Positions 23,775 to 35,717 of a DNA stretch of 64,000 nt are shown one piece after another (the stretch's first letter is position 1; each line of letters opens with the position of its first letter). The position numbers were made by a program, and so were the translations under genes. The notes beneath the pieces are model-generated. The model ran no database searches. It worked only from the letters and a program-made list of their open reading frames with translations, and had not been told where the DNA came from. This stretch comes from Voacanga thouarsii. Its lineage: Eukaryota; Streptophyta; Magnoliopsida; Gentianales; Apocynaceae. The stretch spans positions 248,001 through 312,000 of the forward strand of contig JANUWF010001217.1 in assembly GCA_026120185.1 (NCBI GenBank). The letters run 5' to 3'.

Positions 23775-23966
23775 GTTGTCGAAAGATCTAGCGTCAGAGG
23801 CTGCCTTTTGCATAATGGGGGGCTTTTTGGGGGGTTGTGGGATGTTTATTATGAGATTAAGGAAAAGGGTATATTTTGGGGTTTTGATCAGCTAGTTGAA
23901 AAGGGTTATTTGAATTATGAGCAAAATGAAAATGAGATTCGGGTTTCTAAAAGAGAGGTTGTGAAG
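23775..23966 (+). pseudogene. AXR4: AXR4-like alpha/beta hydrolase fragment, first piece
   Basis: In frame toward the break the peptide reads WDVYYEIKEKGIFWGFDQL, VEKGYLNYEQNENEIRVSK and REVVK, characteristic of AUXIN RESISTANT 4, an ER-membrane protein needed to deliver the auxin importer AUX1 to the plasma membrane. Upstream of WDVY the match continues only in another frame (LASEAAFCIMGGFLG), so there is an indel in the G-run near 23829-23834. The piece ends exactly at the copia target site TGAAG and continues at 33818. Confidence 0.8.
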
Positions 23967-26004
23967 TGATGGAAAACGTGAAAACAAGGGAGCATGCTGT
24001 AAGTTAAAAAAATTTGCAGAAAAATAAAACGCAAGCCTTAAAGGCTATGCGGAAGCGTGAAGATTATACATTTGCGTTCCTTAACCCTCCTAGGTTGCGT
24101 AGGAACAGATCGAACGGCTAGAATCGCCTCGCTTTGCACACTTGAAGGAGCTTCCGGTTGAACACCCGCTAGCCTTCTACTTCGCCTTGTTTACATTAAC
24201 GCTTAGCTCTCCAACTCTCGGGATATTCCTCAGCATAACCTCTAGTTGGTGAACACTATGGAGAAGAAGAATGGTCTCAAATCTCCTTAGTTCACTCGCT
24301 ATTGATTAGCCAAGTCCAAGGAGAAAACCAGAAGAAAGGAAAACGTGAGAGACCAGAGAGAGAGATGTGAGAACCCCTGAGAGACGTGAGACTCACTGAG
24401 ATGTCTTGGGAATTCAGGGTTCACTAGTTTATCGATTTGTCAAAAAAAGGTCTCTCATTATCTGATAAACATATCCCCTGGATATCATATTTCAAACACC
24501 TGGATGTTATCCTGAGCATCTGTTTGGCCTAACCCTAAACTCCTCTTAACCGTATCTAGAAAAACCCTAAGGTCCAAACTATTGGGCCAGAAAAATATTT
24601 ATTATTTTCCTTGGACCCAAAAGGCCCAAAATAATAAACATTAATTATTTGTTTCTTGGGCTTATATAAACAACCCAATAAATAATTAAGAAGCCCAAAT
24701 GAACCAAAATAATTAATCTTTAATTATTTATTTCTTGGGCCTATATAAATAACCCAATAAATAATTTAAACATTAATTATTTCCCCTAATTTAAGCCTAG
24801 GTTAATTTCTTAATTATTCATACTGGACCTAGGCCCTGAATAATTAATTAACCAATTAAACTAGATAATTAATTTCTCTCAATTCCTATTTTATTTATTT
24901 ATTTATTTTATTCCAATCCAATAATAAATTAGACTTCCTGAATAAAATAAAATAAAATAAAATAAAATTCTCTTCAACTGAGACCAATTCCTCAACCCAA
25001 AAGTAGTTAGGACTTATGGGCTATCCCGAGGACCAAAAAGACACATCGCCTTGGCTGCTAAAATGACCAAAATACCCCTGCTATATAAATAGCTGTATTT
25101 TTCATTTTAAATATTTCCTAATATCACCATAAAGAAATATTGACCACAAGGACAATGTTGCATTCGTAAAGTCTCCGACCTACAGGTGAAATGACTAAAA
25201 TACCCCACTACACATCGCCGTACATTTAAAGAGGAAGAAGTGTACTAACACCCCCTTAAATGACATCTACCATCCTTAGGCTTCTAGTCCAATGGTCCAC
25301 GACTTCCTGGAGTGTTTCCGCTTTCTAAGGGAACTACCCTAAAGCAAACATCCAAGTCATGTTTCCCAGAGCCCTGGATAATTTAGACCATTCGGACAAC
25401 TACAAGGGGCGATATAGTGCAAAAACTATCTTGTATAAGTCTGTCTTAACTAACTAGTCACACATACCCAACATGCAAGTATATTGGCCCTACGATAGAA
25501 CCTCAACTACAGCAAATCAAAGTATATGCTTCCAGCTTCGCTAGACCACCAACTCATACTCAAGTCGTAGAATACTAGTCCACGTTGTAGCGGTAGTAGT
25601 TTAGGTTTCTACCATATAGTACTTTGAGAAACCACTACTACAGGTCATGTTCTACGTATTCGAAATACGTTTATGTCATGAAGTGAGTGGACTACCCACT
25701 GGCTAAAGGTAAGCCATTCCCCATTTGGAATTCATAACATAATAACCTAAATATGATGAGGTTCCCAGTCTCATCAATAGGTTAAGAACAAATGTTTATG
25801 TGTTAAATAACCCGTGATCCATACCTTACTGTGAAAGACCACCATTCACATGGATCACTTATTTAAACACAATGGGTTTGTTCCAAACGAAAATCGTGCA
25901 CAAACAAAAAGTAAATTCACAAACAATTTCTGAAAATAAATTATTTCATTAAAATATTCGATTTTACATTAGAAACCTAGTCTAAGAGGGCATACAATCC
26001 AACA
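23967..26004 (-). repeat. 3' LTR of the inner copia element
   Basis: Starts TGATGGAAAACG and ends CATACAATCCAACA on the plus strand. It contains a (TAAAA)n run near 24945-24966 and many CCCAATAAATAATT-type blocks. Confidence 0.95.
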
Positions 26005-26026
26005 ATTTTCCACTTGCACTCTAAGA

Positions 26027-28488
26027 CTAGGTAAGTCCATAGGTGCCCACCCTTATGGCGTCTAAGTGTCTCTTGAAGACTCTCTCAGCCAAAGGCTTGG
26101 TGAATGGGTCTGCTAGATTATTTTCTGAGGTAATATGCTCCACCACGACTTCCCGTCTCTGGATGAAATCCCGGATCAGGTGGTACTTCCTCTCGATGTG
26201 TTTCCCCTTCTTGTGGTTCCGAGGCTCCTTAGATTGCGATACTGCTCCAGTGTTGTCGCAATACATCATAACCGGCCTGTCCATATGTGGTACGACTCCA
26301 AGTTCTGAAAGGAACTTCCGGAGCCAAACTACTTCCTTGGACGCTTCCGAAGCTGCCACATACTCAGCTTCCATGGTTGAGTCAGCAATACAAGATTGCT
26401 TGATACTCCTCCATGAAATTACTCCTCCAGACAAGGTGAAGACATATCCACTAGTGGATTTTCTCTCATCCTTATCCGCTCGGAAGTCCGAGTCCGTGTA
26501 TCCTGTAGGAACCAAATCATCGACCACAGTAAACCGACGATATAATCTCTCGTTCCCTTGAGGTACTTGAGAATATGCTTTACGACTTGCCAATGAACCT
26601 CCCCGGGTTTGACCGATATCTGCTAACTAAGCCCACGGCAAAACGGATATCTGGTCTAGTACACAGCATGGCGTACATGAGACTTCCCACAGCCGAAGCG
26701 TAGGGAATCCTACTCATTCTGTCATTTTCTTCTTGAGACTTAGGACAGTCCTTCGAAGAAAATGACAACCCATGTTTGCAAGGGATTAGAGCTCCCTTGC
26801 TTGAGTCCATGCTCGTACTTGGCCGCATCTTGTCAATGTATGTCGCTTGGGATAATCCTAACATTCTCTCGCTTCCTATTTCTAAGAAGCCTAATCCCGA
26901 GAATGTAGTCGGCTTCTCCCAAGTCCTTCATACCGAATTGACTAGACAACCAAACCTTTGTAGATGACAATGTCCCTACATCATTTCCAATGAGTAGAAT
27001 GTCATCCACATACAGGACAAGAAAAACCACATTAATGCCTTCAAGTTTCCTGTACACGCATGGTTCATCTTCGTTTTGAATAAAACCATAAGACTTTACA
27101 GTCTTATCAAAACGAATGTTCCATGCTCTTGATGCCTGCTTAAGTCCATAAATGGACTTCTTAAGCTTGCAAACCATGTGTTCCTGGCCTTCAGCAATGA
27201 AGCCTTCCGGTTGGGACATATAGATGTCTTCACTAAGATGGCCATTTAAGAATGCCGTCTTGACATCCATTTGCCATATCTCGTAGTCATAGTGACATGC
27301 GATGGCAAGGAGGATGCGGATGGATTTAAGCATGGCTACCGGGGAAAAGGTTTCCTCATAGTCGATACCTTCTTTCTGAGTATACCCTTTAGCCACAAGC
27401 CTAGCTTTGAAGGTTTCCACCTTCCCATCCGCTCCTCTCTTCCTCTTGTATACCCACTTGCACCCAATGGGTTTTATCCCTTCAGGTGAAGCTACAAGAT
27501 CCCAAACCTGATTGAGGTACATAGACTCAATCTTGGCTTTTATTGCTTCATGCCACAGATTTGCATCGGCATCATCAATAGCCTCCTCGTATCTAGTAGG
27601 GTCTTATTCCTGATGGTCAGAGACCAGCTCAAAAGCTTCTCCAGTCCATCTATCCGGAACCCTAGACACCCTCCCACTACGACGAGGCTCCATTTGCACA
27701 GGCTCTTGAGGCTGTGCCTCTTCTTGTTCCATTATCGGGTCAGAAGAAGTTGATTCCGTAGATAACTTCTCCTTAAGTTCCAACCTCGTTGAACCTTTAG
27801 TGGAAGTACTTTAATAATCTTCCAAGTATCTAGCATTGGTATTGACTAGTACCTTCTGCTCCTTAGGATGATAAAAGTAGCCTCCTTTTGTCCCTTTTGG
27901 ATACCCAACAAAATAGTATAATTCTGATCTTGGTTCCAACTTGTCTCCCTTGATCAGTACATAAGCTGGACATCCCCAAATCCTAAGATGATTCAGACTT
28001 GGCTTACTCCCAGTCCACATCTCATAGGGAGTCCTAGGTACTGACTTGGAAGGCACCAAGTTCAGAATATATGCCGCTGTTTCCAGGGCATATCCCCAAA
28101 AGGACACTGGAAGAGTAGCATGAGATATCATGCTTCGGACCATTTCCATCAACGTCATGTTTCTTCTCTCAGCTACTCCGTTCTGCTGGGGTGTTCCCGG
28201 CGCAGAGAGCTGGGATACTATCCCATGATGTACCGTGTAGTCCTTGAATTCACCTAGAAGGTACTCTCCACCACAATCCGATCGTAAGGTTTTGATTAAT
28301 TTACCTGTCCGACGCTCCACTTCAGCCTTAAACTCTTTGAACTTGTCAAAAAAGTCAAACTTACGTCTCATCAGGTAAATGTAACCATACCTCGTACAAT
28401 CATCCGTAAACGTAATGAAGTACTCAAAACCTCCCCTAGCTGGTGTAGACAATGGACCGCACACATCAGTGTGAATAAGACTCAACAC
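26027..28488 (-). pseudogene. Ty1-copia integrase, reverse transcriptase and RNase H, broken
   Basis: 28488-27811 is the integrase core: [38 protein letters not shown] and [12 protein letters not shown], with the DDE residues visible. 27522-26833 is RT: GCKWVYKRKRGADG, ARLVAKGYTQKEGIDYEETF, LKKSIYGLKQASRAW and the YVDD box. 26864-26580 and 26593-26027 hold the RT end and RNase H: YASAVGSLMYAMLCTRPDI, GYTDSDFRADKDERKSTSGY, EAEYVAASEASKEVVWLRKF and NNLADPFTKPL. Defects are a TAA after integrase (27811-27813), a TAA at 27604-27606 in the linker, a frameshift near 26850 and another between RT and RNase H near 26550. No complete Pol can be made. Confidence 0.92.
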
Positions 28489-29928
28489 CTAATTGGCTCT
28501 ATCCGCCTTTGGTGTAAATGACCTCTTGGTCATTTTTCCCATTAGGCAGGATTCACACTGAGGCCAACTTTCCAATCTCAATGAGCCCAAAGGCCCATCA
28601 TGGATTAGCCTCTGAATCCTGGTTGAGTTTATATGACCCAACCTTAGATGCCAAAGGTATGAATCATTGATATTGGTCTTTTTCTTCTTAGTTAAAGGTT
28701 CAGACTGAGCGTTATTTGATTGTTTGTTAATAGGGTTTAAAAAGAACAAATTTCCATACATGTGCCCAGTACATAAAATTTCTCCATCTCTACCGATAGA
28801 AATACCATAATGGAAAGATACAGAATATCCTTGATTAATAAGTTTTGCAACTGAAATCAAATTCTGACGAAAACCAGGTACATATAAAATATCCTTTAAA
28901 ACCACTATCTTATTACAATAAAAAATGAGATCCAGCTCTCCCAATGCAAGGGCCCAGACTTGTGCTCCATTTCCCACTCGAAGCCCATGTTTGCTCTTCT
29001 TGAGTCTTCTTATCTTCCTAAACCCCTGCAAGGAGTTACAGATATGATCAGTGACTCCTGAATCAACAATCCAAGTGGAAGTTGATCCTACCATTGATAT
29101 GGACTCTAGATAGTAAACATTACCCGTGGGGTTTTTCTTGGTTTGAAGATCTGGACACTCCTTTTTCCAGTGTCCCTTCTTCCCACACTTGAAGCACTTG
29201 CCCTTTGGTTTGTCCTTGGGCTGGTTCTTGGGTTGGGCTGCTGCATTCCCCTTCTTCTTCTTGAACTTTCTGGGCTTAGGCCCAGTTCTTGAAGAAGAGG
29301 CCTTAGCAATCATGGCCTTAGACTGCGGCTTCATGACCTTCTCCGCCATCTGGAGCTCCTTCATCAGTTCAGTTAAACTCATGTTCAACTTGTTCATGTT
29401 ATAGTTTAACTTGAACTGAGTGAAAAAGCCCGGTAGAGATTTGAGAACCATGTCCACTTGGCTCTCGGGGTCAATGACAGCCCCTAAGATTTCTGCCTCC
29501 TCGAAAGCAGCAATCATCTTGAGCATATGTTCTCGGACTGATGCTCCCTCAGCTATCTTAGTGTTCACAATAGTTCGAAGAGCCTCCTGCCTTGCGGGCC
29601 GGCTCTTGTCTGCGAACATAGTTGCCAATGATTGACTTGTGTTATATGCAGAAGCCATGTGCTCGTGTTTTGACTGGAGCACATTAGACATGGAAGCTAA
29701 CATATAGCAACGTGCCATTTCGTTAGCTTTCTTTCACGCCTTTTTAGCCTCTCGCTCTTCAGCGATGGAACCTTCCCCGATAATAGGGCAGGTTTCATAA
29801 AGGACATACTTATACTCCTCGACTGTGAGTATTATGTCCAGGTTCCTTTTCCAGTCCACATAGTTTGGACCCGTTAGCTTATTCTCCCTGAGAATAACGG
29901 CCAATGGACTAAAAGAACCTCCCACCAT
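28489..29928 (-). pseudogene. Ty1-copia gag and protease, with two in-frame stops
   Basis: The likely gag start is the ATG at 29928 (MVGGSFSPLAVILRENKLTG). The gag body follows, then the CCHC zinc knuckle CFKCGKKGHWKKEC at about 29160-29200, protease with WIVDSGVTDHIC, and the pre-integrase motif YLWHLRLGHIN. TGA at 29734-29736 stands where family members have a Trp codon (KKAWKKANEMA) and TAG at 28489-28491 cuts the frame just before integrase. Each is a single-base change. Confidence 0.92.
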
Positions 29929-31761
29929 TTCTGAAAATCGAAAATAAAAGAAAGAATTTAGTTTGTGAAAACAAAATAAAATTTGTGCACTGAAAATAAT
30001 TTGGCTCTTTAGGAAAACTGACATAGCTTCTTGGGAAGATTAACAGTTTCCTAAGCTAAGTGTATTAACAACCACAAATTAATTTCCCTTCTAGGTAATG
30101 ATCTAGAGGATAACTCCATCGTGGGATGGTCGTTTCCTCTCATTTCCTATAGACATACCTCGCACTATAACCTCCAACGTGGGCTGGCCGATCATAGTAC
30201 GTGCCTTGGGTTATTAATTACATCCTTCCATTAGATCTAGATCCTTGTGGTATCCCCATCCTATACAGGTTCACTCCCAGGGTGACGCGAGGGGACCCAC
30301 GATCACTAATGAGGACCGTGATGGAAACCGTGGGGCCGTTGGAACCCCTCTCCCACTTAGTCTTTTAAAATAAAGTTTTTCTGAAAAATATCCTTTTGAA
30401 ATTTCCATTAAGTTTTTCTTAACTCAAAATAAAATATCTAAGTCCAATAAAATCTCTATGTCAAGGCTTATATCCTTTGAGAGATTTCCTCCATGGACTA
30501 ATTTTATTTAAGTTAAAACTTAATGATTTCAAAAATTTTCCAATTAAAACTTTCTAGAGACTTTGGTCTCAAGCTTATTTGACAAAATCATTTTTCTAGT
30601 CCAAAACAAAACAAAATGGCTCTCCATTTTAATTTACAAAAATATCTAAATCCAATATATTTTCTATGCCAATGATTAAATCCTTTGAGAAAATATTCAA
30701 GGATTAATTTTTGTACCAATTAAAATAACCATTTAGTTTTTAAAGAAAAATATTTTTTCTTGCCAAAACAAAAAGTTCCCAAAGACTTTGGTCTTTGAGA
30801 AAAGCACACATAGGTACATAAAAAAAATAGCATGCTAGAAAACAACAAACGTTTTCATGCTTTTCTATTTTTTAAACCTAAGTGCCCAAATAATAGAATT
30901 AAACACATTAATTAATTAATTAATGATCTTGTTTAATCCTAAAATCATTTACTAATATTTTTCATGCAAATATATTCCAAGAATATAAATATTGCAAAAA
31001 TATTAACTTCGCCTGGTATGGGACCCAAAACGAAAAAGGAAAAAAAACTAAAAAAAACAAAAATAGCATGCCGGTCCACGTGCACCCGATGCACCAGATC
31101 AGGACCCATTTGCTCTGTCGGCTCACAGCGCTCCGGTGCACCAGCCGCACCAGATCCAAGCCCGTATGCACTGCGGTCCACCGCGGCCGCTGTGCACCGC
31201 GCCGCACCGGATCGCACGCCAGCCACGACCCGTGGACTTCACCCGCGCCCACTTCACCTCTGCACACGACCCACGAACTTGCCCGGATACCCACCGCTCG
31301 ACCCGCGCACGATTGCAATTTCATGCAATCGGCGCAATTGGCTCCCAATTCTCCCAGCGGCTCGGCTCAGCAGCGACCGGCTCCTCTCACCAACAGCAGT
31401 GGCTCGGCTCGGTGGCTTGGCTCGACTCCACGGCTTAGGAACAGTGCATCTTCTTCGTTTTTCTTCCTTTCCGCGCGAAAATTTGCAGAGCCTCTGTTCT
31501 TCATATTTTGCTCACAATTTCGGCTTCTTTGGACATTTTTACTTACAAAAAATATCCAAAACAAAACCACAACCGCCTATACCCATTTAAATTGGGTTTA
31601 CACGATTAAACTTGAAAGTCAAAAAAATTTATAGAGAGCTCCTATGCTTCACGGTGAAGCTTACAAAACCATCTATCCCATACCAAAATAGCGAAGGATC
31701 ACAGGTATAATCATCTTCTCCATTTTATTAACTACCATGCTCCTTATATTGATCAAAACCA
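29929..31761 (-). other. Long untranslated leader of the inner copia element
   Basis: About 1.8 kb between gag and the primer site. Most is AT-rich, but 31066-31440 is strikingly GC-rich with repeated GCACCAGATC-like blocks (about 31090, 31146 and 31202). No plausible protein is recognised on either strand; the long plus-strand frame here (30964-31590) is low-complexity Pro/Arg/Ser. Confidence 0.5.
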
Positions 31762-31776
31762 GTGGCTCTGATACCA
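31762..31776 (-). promoter_or_regulatory. Primer-binding site (tRNA-iMet) of the inner copia element
   Basis: The minus strand reads TGGTATCAGAGCCAC three bases inside the 5' LTR, the standard plant copia site complementary to the 3' end of initiator tRNA-Met. Confidence 0.93.
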
Positions 31777-31779
31777 CTT

Positions 31780-33817
31780 TGATGGAAAACGCGAAAACAG
31801 GGGAGCATGCTGTAAGTTAAAAAAATTTGCAGAAAAATAAAACGCGAGCCTTAAAGGCTATGCGAAAGCGTGAAGATTATACATTTGCGTTCCTTAACCC
31901 TCCTAGGTTGCGTAGGAACAGATCGAACGGCTGGAATCGCCTCGCTTTGCATACTTGAAGGAGCTTCCGGTTGAACATCCGCTAGCCTTCTACTTCGCCT
32001 TGTTTGCATTAACGCTTAGCTCTCCAGCTCTCGGGATATTCCTCAGCCTAACCTCTAGTTGGTGAACACTATGGAGAAGAAGAATGGTCTCAAATCTCCT
32101 TGGTTCACTCGCTATTGATTAGCCAAGTCCAAGGAGAAAACCAGAAGAAAGGAAAACGTGAGAGACCAGAGAGAGAGACGTGAGAACCCCTGAGAAACGT
32201 GAGACTCATTGAGATGTCTTGGGAATTCAGGGTTCACTAGTTTATCGGTTTGCCAAAAACAGGTCTCTCATTATCTGATAAACATATCCCCGGGATATCA
32301 TATTTCAAACACCCGGATGTTATCCTGAGCATCTGTTTGGCCTAACCCTAAACTCCTCTTAACCGTATCTGGAAAAACCCTAAGGTCCAAGCTATTGGGC
32401 AAGAAAAATATTTATTATTTTCCTTGGACCCAAAAGGCCCAAAATAATAAACATTAATTATTTGTTTCCTGGGCTTATATAAACAACCCAATAAATAATT
32501 AAGAAGCCCAAATGAACCAAAATAACTAATCTTTAATTATTTATTTCTTGGGCCTATATAAATAACCCAATAAATAATTTAAACATTAATTATTTCCCCT
32601 AGTTTAAGCCCAGGTTAATTTCTTAATTATTCATACTGGACCTAGGCCCTGAATAATTAATTAACCAATTAAACTAGATAATTAATTTCTCTCAACTCCT
32701 ATTTTATTTATTTATTTATTTTATTTCAGTCCAATAATAAATTAGACTTCCTGAATAAAATAAAATAAAATAAAATAAAATCCTCTTCAACTGAGACCAA
32801 TTCCTCAACCCAAAAGTAGTTAGGACTTACGGGCTATCCCAAGGACCAAAAAGACACATCGCCTTGGCTGCTAAAATGACCAAAATACCCTTGCTATATA
32901 AATAGCTGTATTTTGCATTTTAAATATTTCCTAATATCACCATAAGGAAATATTGACCCCAAGGACAATGCTGCATTCGCAAAGTCTCCGACCTACAGGT
33001 GAAATGACTAAAATACCCCTCTACACATCGCCGTACATTTAAAGAGGAAGAAGTGTACTAACACCCCCTTAAATGACATCTACCATCCTTAGGCTTCTAG
33101 TCCAATGGTCCACGACTTCCTGGAGTGTTTCCGCTTTCTAAGGGAACTACCCTAAAGCAAACATCCAAGTCATGTTTCCCAGAGCCCTGGATAATTTAGA
33201 CCATTCGGACAACTACAAGGGGCGATATAGTGCAAAAACTATCTTGTATAAGTCTGTCTTAACTAACTAGTCACATATACCCAACATGCAAGTATATTGG
33301 CCCTACGATAGAACCTCAATTACAGCAAATCAAAGTATATGCTTCTAGCTTCGCTAGACCACCAACTCATACTCAAGTCGTAGAGTACTAGTCCACGCTG
33401 TAGCAGTAGTAGTCTAGGTTTCTACCATATAGTACTTTGAGAAACCACTACTACAGGTCCTGTTCTACGTATTCGAAATACGCTTATGTCATGAAGTGAG
33501 TGGACTACCCACTGGCTAAAGGTAAGCCATTCCCCATTTGGAATTCATAACATAATAACCTAAACATGATGAGGTTCCCAGTCTCATCAATAGGTTAAAA
33601 ACAAATGTTTATGTGTTAAATAACCCGTGATCCATACCTTACTGTGAAAGACCACCATTCACATGGATCACTTATTTAAACACAATGGGTTTGTTCCAAA
33701 TGAAAATCGTGCACAAACAAAAAGTAAATTCACAAACAATTTCTGAAAATAAATTATTTCATTAAAATATTCGATTTTACATCAGAAACCTAGTCTAAGA
33801 GGGCATACAATCCAACA
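31780..33817 (-). repeat. 5' LTR of the inner copia element
   Basis: 2038 bp, the same length as the partner at 23967-26004, with TG...CA ends. The right end is followed directly by TGAAG. Confidence 0.95.
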
Positions 33818-34080
33818 TGAAGGCTATTGAATTAGGTCTTGAAGAGATGGGGAGGGTTCTGGGGCAAGTGATTGATGCAATGGGATTGGCACCCGTTGAC
33901 CTGGTTTTGCATGATTCAGCTTTGGGATTGAGTGCCAACTGGATTTCTGAGAATCCTGGGCTAGTGAGGAGTGTTGTGGTCCTTGATAGTGCACCGACTA
34001 AGACAGCATTGCCGTTGTGGGCATTAGACATTCCGATAGAGAAATTATTTTGGGCATTGGCTATCATTTATATTGCTTGA
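33818..34080 (+). pseudogene. AXR4: AXR4-like fragment, second piece
   Basis: It continues the frame of the piece ending at 23966 after the duplicated TGAAG: AIELGLEEMGRVLGQVIDAM, GLAPVDLVLHDSALGLSAN and SENPGLVRSVVVLDSAPTKT, then ALPLWALDIPI before drifting to a stop at 34078-34080. LVLHDSALG is the position of the alpha/beta-hydrolase nucleophile elbow in AXR4-type proteins. Intact AXR4 continues for many more residues, so this is a fragment. There is no start, no membrane anchor and no 3' half. Confidence 0.85.
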
Positions 34081-34726
34081 TTAGTTTCTTTGAATGAAAG
34101 GTTATTTCACAAGTTCCATCTGGTGTTCTGACAGGGAAGATGAACTATTAAGGTGGCAAATGGACACATGGCTGTGATATGAAGGATGCTACCAAGATAA
34201 AATTCATTAACTTCGGCATAGGTTGTTTGGAATGGGGAATATTCTTAAGAGAATGTAAAATAGAGTCAAAAGGCAATACAAATTTTGGAAAAAGTTTCAA
34301 AATTACACCATTTTGAGGCAATTTTGAAGCTAAAAGAAAAAAGAAAAATCTAAAGTTCTTAGTAGATTAAGCTAAGAATTTCATCTTCCTAATAGTTTAA
34401 CGACACAGGCAATTTATGAAAAAGGTTTATGTTTATTAGAACTGATCACATGTTCAGAATTCTGTAATACTTGATCCTTTCTTCCTTTGAAGGTCTTTTA
34501 TACTCTCTCTCTCTTTGGAGGAAAGTGGGCATAGGGAACCAAGAGAATGATCACAGATCTAGATGCAAACTGCTTGGCTAAATTGACTAAACCTTGTTTC
34601 AGATTATGTAGATCAGTATAGTAATCTTCTTTCATATTCCTGATAATTGCAGAAACTACCATGTCATAGCATAGTCAATTCAAAGAAACTAATCAAGAAA
34701 TTATTTTACCCATTTGTCTACTGCAG
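34081..34726. other. Non-coding interior of the TIR element
   Basis: No recognised coding block. Confidence 0.4.
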
Positions 34727-34808
34727 GTATAGCACTTTCATAGTGTTGTATCCAACTAGCATCACAAGTGAAGTTGGTCTAATATATTATTGCCTACCTT
34801 ATATCAAG
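34727..34808 (+). pseudogene. PAS2: Single PASTICCINO2 (3-hydroxyacyl-CoA dehydratase) exon
   Basis: An 82-bp open block bounded by a polypyrimidine tract plus CAG on the left and GTAAT on the right reads RYSTFIVLYPTSITSEVGLI and YYCLPYIK. This matches a conserved membrane segment of PAS2/HACD, the ER enzyme that dehydrates 3-hydroxyacyl-CoA in very-long-chain fatty acid elongation. The conserved Tyr and Glu region (YPTSITSE) is present. No neighbouring PAS2 exon is seen, so it is an isolated captured exon with its splice sites kept. Confidence 0.8.
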
Positions 34809-35447
34809 GTAATAAGCTGGAAATGGTCATACAAGTGATTTCTACTAGATTTGACTGACTTCATGTTTGGCTTGTTGATATATGAGATTTTGACTTGCAC
34901 AATTTGCAATTTTCCCTGCAAAATAGATGGTAATGTTTTTTCCACACTGCATGTGCAAAATGATGTATAGCATAATTTGAGCTTATGGATGTGCTGAGAT
35001 TATTAGTGCACTCTGTAGAAACTTCTATTTCTGAGAGTCAAATATTTGGGAATGTTCTGACTCAAGGATTCCCAATTCCAATCTAAATAGTTTGAGAAAC
35101 TTGTTACCCCTTAATTGAACGGTGAAATAGTTGTCCAGGTTGCATTTCCATTTTCCTCCAAGATAAACTTGCAGTGGTTTTGAGTTCCTAACTTTAGCTC
35201 CCCTTTATGACTTCTTGAACAGAGAGAATGAATCTGCTGTCAAATGCTTTATTGATATGCCTATCCAAAACAAAAGATGCTTCCATCTTGTGCTGATGGA
35301 AAAGTTTCTGATAGCATAGATATATAAAACTCTTTTTCTAATTGTGTGATCAAGTACCACATCAATGTGAATACTCAAGTTTTCTTGAAATTCAGATTAT
35401 ATTTCTAATATTTACAACATACAGAGGAATTTCATATAAATGCTTAT
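34809..35447. other. Non-coding interior of the TIR element
   Basis: Nothing recognised; it could hold intron sequence carried along with the PAS2 exon. Confidence 0.35.
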
Positions 35448-35717
35448 ATGTATGCTGTCCACATAAATGCTTATTTACAATGTACAAAAGAAGGCAACGC
35501 AATTGCAGAAAGGCAGGTAATAATGGCTGAAAAATCACGTCCAAAAGTTCATTTTGAAGAGGAGATATATGAGGAGTTAAGCATTATTGGTGTCTCACGA
35601 GGTTTAATGGTTGATGCTCTTTGTTATCTTCTAAGAAATGTCATTGAAGCAAGAGCATTTTTTGCGGTGCCTAAAGATATGCATTTGGAATTACTATACA
35701 AGATGATGAATGTGTGA
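35448..35717 (+). pseudogene. Possible Myb/SANT-like (Harbinger ORF1-type) C-terminal piece
   Basis: An 89-codon open frame ends in TGA. Its last ~65 residues look coding: EEEIYEELSIIGVSRGLMVD, ALCYLLRNVIEARAFFAVPK, then LELLYKMMN. The pattern of an alpha-helical end with AFF-x-(V/L)P resembles the tail of plant Myb/SANT-like proteins. PIF/Harbinger elements encode such a protein as ORF1, which would fit this element. The DNA-binding part itself is absent, so the assignment is an inference. It could instead be a third captured host gene fragment. Confidence 0.4.

Larger units (their letters stand above)
23967..33817 (-). mobile_element. Inner Ty1-copia element with 2-kb LTRs
   Basis: Two LTRs of equal length (23967-26004 and 31780-33817, 2038 bp each) are flanked by TGAAG at 23962-23966 and 33818-33822. 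The right LTR is the 5' one. On the minus strand the order is LTR, initiator-Met primer site, a long leader, gag with zinc knuckle, protease, integrase, RT, RNase H and LTR. The LTRs differ by scattered substitutions only, so the insertion is relatively young, yet the reading frame has several stops and frameshifts. It splits the AXR4-like fragment. Confidence 0.95.

Noticed and set aside
24932..24966. (TAAAA)n array as a possible poly(A) retroposition mark
   Set aside because: The same array is in the other LTR (about 32755-32783), so it is part of the LTR itself.
26043..26561. 172-codon plus-strand frame
   Set aside because: It is the antisense shadow of the copia RNase H on the minus strand.
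30964..31634. Long plus-strand frames up to 208 codons
   Set aside because: They lie in the untranslated leader of the inner copia element, are low-complexity Pro/Arg/Ser, and have no known motif.
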